The position numbers and the translations under genes are program-made. The notes beneath the pieces were generated by a model. That model saw only the letters and a program-made list of their open reading frames with translations, ran no database searches and was not told the origin of the DNA. Shown one piece after another: positions 1 through 7,207 of a DNA stretch of 35,932 nucleotides; position 1 is the stretch's first letter; the number at the start of each line of letters is the position of its first letter. Origin of the DNA: Cytophagaceae bacterium (GTDB lineage Bacteria > Bacteroidota > Bacteroidia > Cytophagales > Spirosomataceae); NCBI GenBank assembly GCA_024642485.1, contig JAHEAY010000048.1, forward strand, positions 1 to 35,932, given 5' to 3'.

Positions 1-2
1 CT

Positions 3-692
3 GAGGTAGCGCAATTAGTGAAGTCGGAGGTTCCGGCGGATGTACAAGTGATTATGGCGACGCCAGCCTTGTATTTGACAGGTGTTTCTCAGGTAATTGA
101 GGGCATTGATAATTTGGCTGTAGCGGCACAAAACTGCCACGAAAAAGCATCAGGAGCGTATACGGGGGAGATTTCGGCGGTGCAATTGGCATCTGCTGCG
201 ATTCCTTATGTATTGATTGGACACTCGGAGCGTCGTGAATATTTCGCGGAGTCGAATGAGCAATTAGCTGCCAAAGTGGATGCGGCATTAGCGAATGGAA
301 TCACACCGATTTTCTGTTGCGGAGAGAGTTTAGCTTTGCGTGAGGGTGGTGAGTTTTTGGCTTTTGTAGCGGATCAATTAACGGCAAGTTTATTTCACTT
401 ATCGGCTGAGGAGTTCGGTAAAGTGGTGATTGCATATGAGCCTATTTGGGCGATTGGAACGGGTTTGACGGCTTCGGCTGAACAAGCGCAGGAAATGCAT
501 GCACATTTACGTGTTCACATTGCTGCCAAATACGGCGCAACGGTAGCAGATAATTGTTCGATTTTATATGGTGGATCTTGCAATGCGAAAAACGCACAAG
601 AGATTTTCGCGGGTCCAGATGTGGATGGCGGATTGATCGGCGGTGCTTCGTTGATCGCGGCAGATTTCATTACGATAGCGAAGTCATTTTAA
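3..692 (+). CDS. tpiA: Triosephosphate isomerase (partial, 5' end missing)
   Basis: Interconverts dihydroxyacetone phosphate and glyceraldehyde 3-phosphate in glycolysis and gluconeogenesis, in the cytoplasm. The reading frame is open from base 3 and runs off the left edge, so the N-terminal strand with the Asn-x-Lys substrate site lies outside the window. Visible family signatures are IGHSERREYF with the electrophilic histidine, AYEPIWAIGTG with the catalytic glutamate followed by the flexible loop 6, and the C-terminal phosphate-binding ILYGGS and GLIGGASL segments. The GTG at 18 is not the start, since homology continues upstream of it. A strong hairpin follows 16 bases after the stop codon and probably ends the transcript. 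Identification is secure; only the N-terminus is missing. Confidence 0.96.
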   Translation, partial: EVAQLVKSEVPADVQVIMATPALYLTGVSQVIEGIDNLAVAAQNCHEKASGAYTGEISAVQLASAAIPYVLIGHSERREYFAESNEQLAAKVDAALANGITPIFCCGESLALREGGEFLAFVADQLTASLFHLSAEEFGKVVIAYEPIWAIGTGLTASAEQAQEMHAHLRVHIAAKYGATVADNCSILYGGSCNAKNAQEIFAGPDVDGGLIGGASLIAADFITIAKSF

Positions 693-708
693 TTTTGTTT
701 GGCGGGTA

Positions 709-742
709 AACGCTGCCGGGGTCTGAAGACCCCGGCAGCGTT
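709..742. terminator. Perfect 15-bp GC-rich hairpin, probable bidirectional terminator or REP-like palindrome
   Basis: Positions 709-723 and 728-742 form a perfect 15-bp inverted repeat around a TGAA loop. The arms contain CGCTGCCGGGGTC and GACCCCGGCAGCG. It lies between tpiA and the HAD gene. Only a weak T-rich stretch follows, so it could equally be a dispersed REP-type palindrome. An 11-base piece of the arm (AACGCTGCCGG) recurs at 18177-18187 in the DEAD-box gene leader, without the second arm. Confidence 0.7.
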
Positions 743-782
743 ACTCCTCCGAACGTTTTATAGTCGAAAAAAGTATATCAAT

Positions 783-1460
783 ATGTTGGTAATCGCATTT
801 GACGCAGATGACACGCTTTGGGTAAATGAACCCTATTTTCGTGAGAGCGAAGAGGCCTTCGCAGCCTTGTTTGAGGACTATTTGCCTTTGCATCAAACCC
901 AACAGGAATTGTTTAAAACCGAGATGGATAACCTGGCACTTTATGGCTATGGGGTGAAAGGTTTTATGCTTTCCATGATTGAAACAGCCATTCGAATTAC
1001 GGGTGGAAATTTATCCGCTGAAGGTACACGGCAGATCTTGGAAATCGGGAAAGAACTACTCGAAAGACCCATTGAAATCCTTCCACATGTGGAGACTGTT
1101 CTAGAAGCGCTATCAACAAAATACCGCCTTGTGGTTGCTACCAAGGGTGATTTGCTCGATCAAGAGCGAAAATTAAAAAAGTCGGGCCTCGCCAAATACT
1201 TCCATCACATTGAAATCATGTCGGATAAAAAACCGGAAGATTATCAGAAATTAATCCGGCATTTGGACATTGCGCCGGAGCAGTTTTTTATGATCGGAAA
1301 CTCGTTGAAATCCGATATTTTACCCGTCCTAGAATTAGGAGGACATGGTGTTCATATACCCTTTCATACGACCTGGGCACATGAAATGGTGAGCCATCCC
1401 GTGGAACATGAGAACTTCCGGGAGATCGAACACTTAGACGAGGTTCTCTCGTTTTTATAA
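783..1460 (+). CDS. HAD-superfamily hydrolase
   Basis: A 225-aa cytoplasmic phosphatase-like protein of the HAD superfamily; its substrate cannot be read from sequence. Motif I is FDADDT at residues 6-11, with D7 as the expected nucleophile and D9 as the acid/base. Motif II is VVATKGD. Motif III/IV includes GNSLKSDILP, whose Ser and Asp lie where HAD enzymes coordinate magnesium. The insert between motif I and II is helical, as in YjjG- and phosphoglycolate-phosphatase-like proteins (C1 cap). The ATG at 783 is preferred over an in-frame TTG at 699, because the longer version would translate through the 709-742 hairpin and adds no conserved sequence. It faces the nfu gene, leaving a 187-bp gap between the two convergent stops. 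Confidence 0.85.
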   Translation: MLVIAFDADDTLWVNEPYFRESEEAFAALFEDYLPLHQTQQELFKTEMDNLALYGYGVKGFMLSMIETAIRITGGNLSAEGTRQILEIGKELLERPIEILPHVETVLEALSTKYRLVVATKGDLLDQERKLKKSGLAKYFHHIEIMSDKKPEDYQKLIRHLDIAPEQFFMIGNSLKSDILPVLELGGHGVHIPFHTTWAHEMVSHPVEHENFREIEHLDEVLSFL

Positions 1461-1647
1461 TTAGAAAATTTTAAGGGATTGGGGTAGGCAGTTTTATCAA
1501 CAACTTGATATTGAGAAAGATCATTATGCCCAATAAGCAAATCGAGTCAGAAAGATTAATTCGATAAGTGGATGCGAAAGGGTGACGCTGACTGGGTCTT
1601 AACCGACCCAACGATTTATCCAGAGCTATATTGTCCAATAAACTTAT
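1461..1647. other. Convergent intergenic gap with possible gene remnant
   Basis: No intact gene is visible between the two convergent stops. An ATG at 1526 opens a 13-codon frame (MPNKQIESERLIR) that stops at 1565-1567. A one-base shift continues as DKWMRKGDADWVLTDPTIY and on into the end of nfu, which looks like coding sequence broken by a frameshift. The piece IESERLI resembles the start of GNAT acetyltransferases, but too little remains to assign it. A short inverted repeat, TGGGTC (1593-1598) with GACCCA (1605-1610), could be a weak terminator. Confidence 0.3.
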
Positions 1648-2241
1648 TTAAACGCCCTCTGCGACAACTTCTTTCACTGCAGGCACCATTCGGGTCATCA
1701 AGGTCTCAATGCCCGCTTTAAGCGTCATTTGAGACGATGGACAGCCTGAGCAAGAACCTTGCAATAAAACCTTCATTTGGCCCGTCGCTTCATCAAATGA
1801 ATGGAAGGTAATGGCACCCCCATCTGATTCGACAGCAGGTTTCACGTATTCTTCCAAAACTTGCTTGATTTGGGTGATAATCTCAGAATCCGAAGAATCC
1901 CCTTCTACTGCAAATTCAGAGGCTGGCAATGAGAAAACAGCTTGTTTCTCGGCAAAATATTTCTTCAAATATTGCTTAATCCCAAACAATTCATCTTCCC
2001 AAGCCGCATTTTCCGTCTTTGTTAACGTGATAAAATTATTCGTGATAAACACTCGACGAACAAATTCAAAGCCGAATAAGGCTACCGCTAAAGGAGAATT
2101 TTTCTCTTTGGTCAATCCATCTGCTGGTTGGGTATAGTCAAATGACATGCCCTCAGGCAATAATTCCACATTAAAGACGAATTTCATCGAATGCGGATTG
2201 GGCGTAGATTCTGTATAAATGGTAACTGTCGAGGTAAGCAT
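1648..2241 (-). CDS. NifU/Nfu-type iron-sulfur cluster carrier
   Basis: A 197-aa Fe-S cluster scaffold or carrier that would hand 4Fe-4S clusters to apo-enzymes in the cytoplasm. The N-terminal half (about 5-90) matches the Nfu N-terminal domain, including the conserved TESTPNPHSMKF start. The C-terminal half (about 120-195) is the NifU-like domain, with the cluster-binding CSGC motif at C164 and C167. This two-domain form is the usual Bacteroidota Nfu. The gene is monocistronic, facing the HAD hydrolase on one side and following the rplU-rpmA terminator on the other. A perfect ATTGGCCAAT palindrome lies 29 bases upstream of its start and could be an operator, but this is inference. Confidence 0.9.
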   Translation of the reverse strand: MLTSTVTIYTESTPNPHSMKFVFNVELLPEGMSFDYTQPADGLTKEKNSPLAVALFGFEFVRRVFITNNFITLTKTENAAWEDELFGIKQYLKKYFAEKQAVFSLPASEFAVEGDSSDSEIITQIKQVLEEYVKPAVESDGGAITFHSFDEATGQMKVLLQGSCSGCPSSQMTLKAGIETLMTRMVPAVKEVVAEGV

Positions 2242-2270
2242 AAAATGGAGTTATAGTCCCTAAACCACCG

Positions 2271-2280
2271 ATTGGCCAAT
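2271..2280. promoter_or_regulatory. ATTGGCCAAT palindrome upstream of nfu
   Basis: A perfect 10-bp palindrome sits between the rpmA terminator and the nfu start codon, in the region where the nfu promoter must lie. No clear TAnnTTTG element was found here. A regulator-binding role is possible but unproven, since a single short palindrome can occur by chance. Confidence 0.25.
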
Positions 2281-2290
2281 AAGGTTTCGA

Positions 2291-2325
2291 AAAATAAAAA
2301 AAACCTGACACTTTCATGCCAGGTT
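2291..2325 (-). terminator. Rho-independent terminator of rplU-rpmA
   Basis: Read on the minus strand, an AACCTG/CAGGTT stem (2320-2325 with 2302-2307) extends through one mismatch into two further pairs. The loop is a short TGAAAG, and an eight-base T run and a second T-rich stretch follow. It lies 21 bases beyond the rpmA stop, on the correct strand. Confidence 0.85.
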
Positions 2326-2346
2326 CTCTATTAAATCTACAATTGA

Positions 2347-2757
2347 TTACTCAGCTGCAGCTTCTTTTTTCTTTGCAGGAGCTTTCTTTGCTTTTGGAGC
2401 TGCTTCTACAGCAACCTCAGCTACTGGAGCCGCCTCCACTGCTGGAGCTGCTTTTTTCGCTGGAGCTTTCTTCGCTACTGGTGCCGCTGGTGCTGCCGCA
2501 GCCACTGCTGGCAATACGTGCACAAATGAACGACCTTTAAATCCTTTTTTGAATGCTACTACACCATCCGCTAAAGCAAATAATGTATGATCTTTTCCAA
2601 GACCAACATTTTCACCTGGGTTGTGCGCTGTTCCACGTTGACGAACAATGATGTTCCCCGCGATAACTGCTTGGCCTCCAAATAACTTAACGCCTAAGCG
2701 TTTACTATGTGACTCGCGCCCGTTTTTCGACGATCCGGCGCCTTTCTTATGTGCCAT
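2347..2757 (-). CDS. rpmA: 50S ribosomal protein L27 with long Ala/Lys/Pro-rich C-terminal tail
   Basis: L27 sits near the peptidyl-transferase centre, where its flexible N-terminus contacts tRNA. Residues 1-85 are a canonical L27: [16 protein letters not shown], then [23 protein letters not shown] and [12 protein letters not shown]. The protein normally ends near residue 85-90, but this one continues to residue 136. The extra segment is almost entirely Ala, Lys, Pro, Val and Glu, with repeated KKAPAKK and AAPV units resembling histone-H1-like or linker tails. It is in frame, lacks stops and ends just before the operon terminator, so it is probably expressed. rplU lies 38 bases upstream in the same transcript. 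The tail's function is unknown. Confidence 0.95.
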   Translation of the reverse strand: MAHKKGAGSSKNGRESHSKRLGVKLFGGQAVIAGNIIVRQRGTAHNPGENVGLGKDHTLFALADGVVAFKKGFKGRSFVHVLPAVAAAAPAAPVAKKAPAKKAAPAVEAAPVAEVAVEAAPKAKKAPAKKKEAAAE

Positions 2758-2795
2758 GTTTTTTTATTTTATGCGTTTAAAACGCTAATTTTCAA

Positions 2796-3110
2796 TTATT
2801 TAACTGAGATACCTTCGATTAACACTTGCGTCAAATCTTGACGGTGTCCATTCATTTTTTGGTAAGACTTTCTACGTTTCTTTTTGAATACCAAAACCTT
2901 CTCGCCACGAACGTGTGCTACGATTTTAGCTTGAACAGTCGCACCAGCTACTGTGGGTGCTCCTACGGAAATCTTTCCGTCATTGTCAACAAGTAATACC
3001 TTGTCGATAACCAGTGCAGCGCCTTCCGCTCCCGCCAAACGGTGGGTATATACGGTACGGTCTTTTTCTACTTTAAATTGCTGCCCGGCAATTTCTACGA
3101 TTGCGTACAT
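2796..3110 (-). CDS. rplU: 50S ribosomal protein L21
   Basis: A 104-aa ribosomal protein that binds 23S rRNA (domain II/VI contacts in known ribosomes). It begins MYAIVEIAGQQFKVEKD, the standard L21 N-terminus, and ends with the family's basic FKKKRRKSYQKMNGHRQ block followed by a short beta strand. The ATG at 3108-3110 is chosen. A longer frame reaching 3140 adds ten residues with no family match and would cover the 5' leader. It forms the usual rplU-rpmA operon, driven by a near-consensus promoter at 3184-3214 and ended by the terminator at 2291-2325. Confidence 0.97.
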   Translation of the reverse strand: MYAIVEIAGQQFKVEKDRTVYTHRLAGAEGAALVIDKVLLVDNDGKISVGAPTVAGATVQAKIVAHVRGEKVLVFKKKRRKSYQKMNGHRQDLTQVLIEGISVK

Positions 3111-3183
3111 TTTATATGTATTTAAGTGAAACAATCCCACGAGGCCAGGTCGTTACCTTTACAAAGCCTTTTAAATGGGGTCG

Positions 3184-3214
3184 CAAATATAAAAAGGATT
3201 TGCTACAAAGCAAA
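3184..3214 (-). promoter_or_regulatory. Consensus Bacteroidota promoter for rplU-rpmA
   Basis: On the minus strand TTTG (3211-3214) and TATATTTG (3184-3191) are separated by exactly 19 bases. This matches the Bacteroidota sigma factor consensus TTTG-N19-TAnnTTTG at every fixed position. Transcription should start near 3177, giving a leader of roughly 65 bases that could carry L21-type autoregulation. The promoter begins immediately after the purM stop codon. Confidence 0.85.
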
Positions 3215-3217
3215 GCC

Positions 3218-4387
3218 TTATTCGTAAATAAATTCTCCGTAAGTACTTTTTATCGTCAATTTCTTCGTTGGAGCCGCCTCCACACGCCCTACAATCTGCG
3301 CTGGAATGCCAAATGACTCCGAAATTTGAATAATCTCATCCGCAAACTCCGGCGCCACATATATCTCCATTCGATGTCCCATGTTAAACACCTTGTACAT
3401 CTCCTGAAAACTCGTACCACTTTCCTTTTGAATCAAATCAAACAGCGGTGGAATCGGAAATAAATTGTCCTTAATCACATGAACACCCTCCACAAAATGC
3501 ATAACCTTCGTCTGCGCACCTCCCGAACAATGCACCATTCCATGAATCTGCGCTCTTAATGAACCCAAAATCGCCTTGATTACGGGCGCATAGGTCCGCG
3601 TAGGTGACAAAATCAATTGGCCAACATTCAACGGTGTTCCCGGAACAGCTTCCGTCAACGAACGTGAACCGGAATAAACTAAATCAGACGGCACCGATGG
3701 ATCAAAACTCTCAGGATATTTTCCAGCCAAATAATTCCCCAACACGTCATGACGCGCAGAAGTCAAGCCATTGCTTCCCATCCCACCGTTATACGTCTTT
3801 TCATAAGTCGCCTGCCCATCCGAAGCCAATCCCACAATCACATCACCGGCTTGAATATTGCCATTCGAAATCACATCCGAACGCTTCATCCGACCAATCA
3901 CCGTACTATCCACAATTATCGTACGCACCAAATCTCCCACATCTGCCGTCTCTCCTCCTGTGCTATATATCCCTAAACCATTCTCCCGCAACATCTCCAA
4001 CACCTCTTCGGTCCCATTAATAATCTCCGCAATCACCTCACCTGGAATCAAATTCTTGTTCCGACCAATTGTACTCGAAAGCAACATCTGATCCGTCGCG
4101 CCCACACAGATTAAATCATCCGTATTCATCACCACCGCATCCTGCGCAATCCCTCTCCACACCGAAATATCCCCCGTTTCCTTCCAATACAAATAAGCCA
4201 AAGACGACTTCGTCCCTGCTCCATCGGCATGCATAATGTTGCAATAATCCGCGTCTCCACCCAAAATATCGGGTGAAATCTTGCAAAAAGCTTGTGGAAA
4301 CAAACCCTTATCTAAATTGGCAATGGCCTTGTGAACATCTTCTTTAGAAGCCGAAACTCCCCGTTGCATGTAGCGATCGGTTGACAT
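3218..4387 (-). CDS. purM: Phosphoribosylformylglycinamidine cyclo-ligase (AIR synthase)
   Basis: Closes the imidazole ring, turning FGAM into aminoimidazole ribonucleotide with ATP in purine synthesis. The 389-aa length and sequence fit the divergent Bacteroidota PurM, longer than the roughly 345-aa E. coli enzyme. DGAGTK at 55-60 and MNTDDLICVGA at 87-97 are the conserved phosphate- and ATP-contacting elements of the PurM/PurL fold. ATYEKTYNGGMGSNGLTSAR and CSGGAQTKV lie in the C-terminal half. The start codon follows the hemB stop with a 2-base gap, so the two are almost certainly co-transcribed, although haem and purine synthesis have no obvious functional link. Confidence 0.93.
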   Translation of the reverse strand: MSTDRYMQRGVSASKEDVHKAIANLDKGLFPQAFCKISPDILGGDADYCNIMHADGAGTKSSLAYLYWKETGDISVWRGIAQDAVVMNTDDLICVGATDQMLLSSTIGRNKNLIPGEVIAEIINGTEEVLEMLRENGLGIYSTGGETADVGDLVRTIIVDSTVIGRMKRSDVISNGNIQAGDVIVGLASDGQATYEKTYNGGMGSNGLTSARHDVLGNYLAGKYPESFDPSVPSDLVYSGSRSLTEAVPGTPLNVGQLILSPTRTYAPVIKAILGSLRAQIHGMVHCSGGAQTKVMHFVEGVHVIKDNLFPIPPLFDLIQKESGTSFQEMYKVFNMGHRMEIYVAPEFADEIIQISESFGIPAQIVGRVEAAPTKKLTIKSTYGEFIYE

Positions 4388-4389
4388 AT

Positions 4390-5361
4390 TTACGCTTGAT
4401 TTAATTGAGCAAATTCTTTGGCAAAATACGTCAGGATTACCTGCGCACCCGCCCGTTTAATTGATAATAAACTTTCCAACATCGCCTTCTCGCCATCTAA
4501 CCAGCCATTTTGCGCCGCTGCTTTAATCATGGCATATTCTCCAGAAACATTATACGCCGCAATGGGCAAATGACTATTTTCACGCAACAAAGCAATGATA
4601 TCTAGGTATGCCAAAGCCGGCTTCACCATCAAGAAATCCGCACCTTCCGCCTCATCCAATTCCAATTCAATTAAGGCTTCCCGCCGATTCGCGGGATTCA
4701 TTTGATACGTTTTCTTGTCGCCAAATTTAGGTGCCGACTCCAATGCATCCCGGAATGGGCCATAAAATGCACTCGCATATTTAGCCGTGTAAGCCATAAT
4801 ACCTACATTCGAGAACCCCGCAGCATCCAATGCCTCACGCAAATAGCCCACACGTCCATCCATCATGTCCGAAGGCCCAATCAAACGAGAACCCGCTTGC
4901 GCTTGTGCAATCGCCATCTTGGCAAGTACCGGCAAGGTTTCATCATTCAAAATTTGGCCGTCCTTCACAATCCCATCATGCCCATCTGAACTGTAAGGAT
5001 CCATGGCAACATCAGTCAACAAAGAAATTTCTGGAAAACGGCTCGAAACGGCGTGAATCGCATCTAAATACAAAGAACCCTTTCGGTAACTTTCAGAGGC
5101 AACGGAATCCTTAAACGACTCCTCCACTTGCGGAAATAAGGCGAACGAGCGAATACCCAATTCAACACATTCCTCAATCTCCTTCAACAATAAATCAAGC
5201 GAATAACGATGTATGCCCGGCATAGAAACAATCGGTGTCTTTTTACCCGAACCCGACTGAACAAACAAGGGAAATAACATATCCTTCACCGACAGGCGAG
5301 TCTCCTCCACCATGTCTCGAATGACTGCACTCTGACGATTTCTACGCGGCCTTTGTAACAT
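4390..5361 (-). CDS. hemB: Delta-aminolevulinic acid dehydratase (porphobilinogen synthase)
   Basis: Condenses two 5-aminolevulinate molecules to porphobilinogen, the first pyrrole of the haem pathway. The 323-aa protein carries both Schiff-base lysines: K194 in YTAKYASAFYGPF and K247 in MVKPALAYLD. The metal-site loop reads DVAMDPYSSDGHDG (117-130), with aspartates where zinc enzymes have cysteines, so it belongs to the non-cysteine class, which uses magnesium or no active-site metal. The ATG at 5359-5361 is preferred to a GTG at 5382: homologues start at MLQRPRR-like sequence, and a promoter -7 box lies at 5380-5387. A regulator gene ends 30 bases upstream. Confidence 0.94.
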   Translation of the reverse strand: MLQRPRRNRQSAVIRDMVEETRLSVKDMLFPLFVQSGSGKKTPIVSMPGIHRYSLDLLLKEIEECVELGIRSFALFPQVEESFKDSVASESYRKGSLYLDAIHAVSSRFPEISLLTDVAMDPYSSDGHDGIVKDGQILNDETLPVLAKMAIAQAQAGSRLIGPSDMMDGRVGYLREALDAAGFSNVGIMAYTAKYASAFYGPFRDALESAPKFGDKKTYQMNPANRREALIELELDEAEGADFLMVKPALAYLDIIALLRENSHLPIAAYNVSGEYAMIKAAAQNGWLDGEKAMLESLLSIKRAGAQVILTYFAKEFAQLNQA

Positions 5362-5379
5362 ATCGAATGATTTAAGGCA

Positions 5380-5387
5380 CAAAGGTA
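5380..5387 (-). promoter_or_regulatory. Candidate -7 promoter box for hemB
   Basis: On the minus strand TACCTTTG matches TAnnTTTG exactly and lies 18 bases before the hemB ATG. No clear TTTG -33 element is seen at the expected distance, which falls inside the end of the upstream regulator gene. If used, the 5' leader would be only about 12 bases. Confidence 0.5.
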
Positions 5388-5391
5388 GGAA

Positions 5392-5724
5392 TTATTGCGG
5401 CAGTTGGGAAAGGATATTGCTTAATTGTCGCTCCAACAAATGTAATTTATCAACATGCTGGACAAATTCCGCGCGCGTTACAAATCCATAGCCCGCATAG
5501 ACATTCTCTGCCACTTGTACTTCAGGCTCCTCATCAAAAAATTGGGAAAGATTAAATTGCAAAATCTCCGACAACTGCACGAGCCGTGTTAAGGTCAGCT
5601 CTGTCTTACCTTGCTCTAATTTGGAATAGGTAGAAATCGCCATTCCTAATTTTATTGCCATATACTCCTGGCTATACTCGTGAGAAATTCGAATCTTCCG
5701 GAGTCTTGCTGCATATTTTTTCAT
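5392..5724 (-). CDS. Xre-family helix-turn-helix regulator
   Basis: A 110-aa DNA-binding protein. Residues 1-65 form a lambda-repressor-type HTH: LRKIRISHEYSQEYMAIKLG, then ISTYSKLEQGKTELTLTRLVQLSEIL. The recognition-helix region is followed by the conserved LEQGK turn. Residues about 68-110 include an acidic linker (FFDEEPEVQV) and a Leu-rich helix (KLHLLERQLSNILSQL) suited to coiled-coil dimerisation. The ATG at 5722-5724 is used; the earlier in-frame start adds ten residues without HTH similarity. It lies 79 bases after the M61 gene and 30 bases before hemB on the same strand, so it may control hemB or its own run of genes. No operator was identified. Confidence 0.85.
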   Translation of the reverse strand: MKKYAARLRKIRISHEYSQEYMAIKLGMAISTYSKLEQGKTELTLTRLVQLSEILQFNLSQFFDEEPEVQVAENVYAGYGFVTRAEFVQHVDKLHLLERQLSNILSQLPQ

Positions 5725-5803
5725 AAGGCAAGATAATGAATCGTATATACTCAACCGTTATGACTTCGCCGACAAAACATGTCACATATCGAAATAACTT
5801 TTC

Positions 5804-7207
5804 CTATTGTGCTATGCCAAAGACTTCCAAGCGATTCAAATCTGAAATTGTCAAAATGCCTTCCGACTCAAAATACAAGCCTACACTTTCCAAAAGTGCG
5901 GCAATTTCCCCTTGTAAGGGCTCCGAGGATTCTACCCAACGAGTCCAAAATTCCGACAAGGATTCTTCGTAAACTTCTTCCACCAAAGCATAAAATTCTT
6001 GACGAGTATACCCATTTTTCAGTTGGCCGTAGCGTTCCTGCATCAGTAACATAACGTCGCGGAGCGATTTGGCATGTTGGAATTTCCGACGAATCAACAG
6101 ATCCAAACCTAAAGCAACCAAAGCCCCCTTAAAATAGATTGAAACCCGTTTACCCGGCAAGGCAGAACCATAACCGTCTAACCACAAATCAATCGAACTT
6201 TCTAACAACGACTGCTTTGAAGCTCCATCCCGTTCGAAATGTAATTTCAAATTACCCGCCAATAAATTCACATATTCATCCGGATTCACCACACCCGAAG
6301 CCCACAAAAACCAATCCCCCAAATAGGTCGTAATCCCCTCTACTATCCAACCTGTGTCAAAAATAACCGCTTTGGTATAATCATAGGGCAATAAAGCTTT
6401 CGGTCGGATCGTCGCCACATTCCACACATGATACAATTCATGCGAACCCAAACCGATCAAATCCTCATAGGAATCCCGATCCTCCGGACCCATGACCATC
6501 ATTGTCGATTTCGTATGCTCAACTCCGTGATAGAATGGCTTAGGGCAAATCCACAACATAAAACGATATTCTCGAACAGGAAATTCCCCCATATAATCGA
6601 GCTGATAGGCAACAAATTTTTGGTAGGCCTTGAGCAATCGGTCCGAAAAATGCGTCTTAGGCCCCAAGCCCTGCAAATAGAATTTCACCCCATGGGTTTT
6701 CCAAGCATGCGTATGGAGTTGAGGCGCAGCAAGAAAAGGCGAATCGACCAGTTCGCGATACGATTTTGCCCGAAATTTATTTCCGAAAGTCCTTAATGCA
6801 CAGGACGTTTCGTATCCTCCCGCCGGCGGTAACAAGACTTCCACCTCACATGCCCGATTCTCCCCGCGATGTGGGAACAACAAACAATTCACAAAATTGA
6901 TGTAAACCATCGAATCATCCACCCAAGATCCCCCCGCATCCGGCTGCTCCGCATGATAACGATAAGTCACGGTGATGGGTTTTAAGTCCTTAACATCTAC
7001 TATCCAAGAGGACAAATCCGATTTCACAACCAGTGCATCAGCACAAGTAACTGTGGCAATGTTTTTCGCAAAATGTTGAACCTGATAACGCCCCGGTCGC
7101 CAAATAGGCAAATGCAATGCCAGCGGCCCTATGCGCGAAGGCATAAATGTCAACTCAATATCCAACGCATGAAACGATGGCTTTATTCGATATTTCAAAG
7201 TCCTCAT
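5804..7207 (-). CDS. M61-family (glycyl aminopeptidase-like) metallopeptidase lacking PDZ domain
   Basis: A 467-aa zinc peptidase of family M61. The zinc motif HELYH lies at residues 256-260 (H256, E257, H260), with the third ligand candidate E290 in WIVEGITTYLGDW. The upstream GVEHTKSTMM segment is also typical of M61. An N-terminal beta-rich domain (1-160) precedes the thermolysin-like catalytic part. Typical M61 members are about 550-600 aa with a C-terminal PDZ domain and often a signal peptide; here the protein ends shortly after the catalytic domain and starts MRTLKYRIKP, with no signal sequence, so it is predicted to be cytoplasmic. Its ATG overlaps the recO stop by 4 bases, implying translational coupling. 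Confidence 0.88.
   Translation of the reverse strand: MRTLKYRIKPSFHALDIELTFMPSRIGPLALHLPIWRPGRYQVQHFAKNIATVTCADALVVKSDLSSWIVDVKDLKPITVTYRYHAEQPDAGGSWVDDSMVYINFVNCLLFPHRGENRACEVEVLLPPAGGYETSCALRTFGNKFRAKSYRELVDSPFLAAPQLHTHAWKTHGVKFYLQGLGPKTHFSDRLLKAYQKFVAYQLDYMGEFPVREYRFMLWICPKPFYHGVEHTKSTMMVMGPEDRDSYEDLIGLGSHELYHVWNVATIRPKALLPYDYTKAVIFDTGWIVEGITTYLGDWFLWASGVVNPDEYVNLLAGNLKLHFERDGASKQSLLESSIDLWLDGYGSALPGKRVSIYFKGALVALGLDLLIRRKFQHAKSLRDVMLLMQERYGQLKNGYTRQEFYALVEEVYEESLSEFWTRWVESSEPLQGEIAALLESVGLYFESEGILTISDLNRLEVFGIAQ

Noticed and set aside
2316-2540. Leu-rich plus-strand frame opposite rpmA
   Set aside because: It is the reverse complement of the Ala/Lys-rich L27 tail; the leucine-rich repeats follow from the codon bias of that tail.
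2632-2647. Another parS-like half site in rpmA
   Set aside because: Only the TGTTCCACGT half matches, and it encodes the conserved RQRGTAHN segment of L27.
3604-4091. Plus-strand open frames opposite purM
   Set aside because: They are antisense shadows with Ser/His/Pro-rich composition typical of the reverse of a real gene; PurM is well supported on the minus strand.
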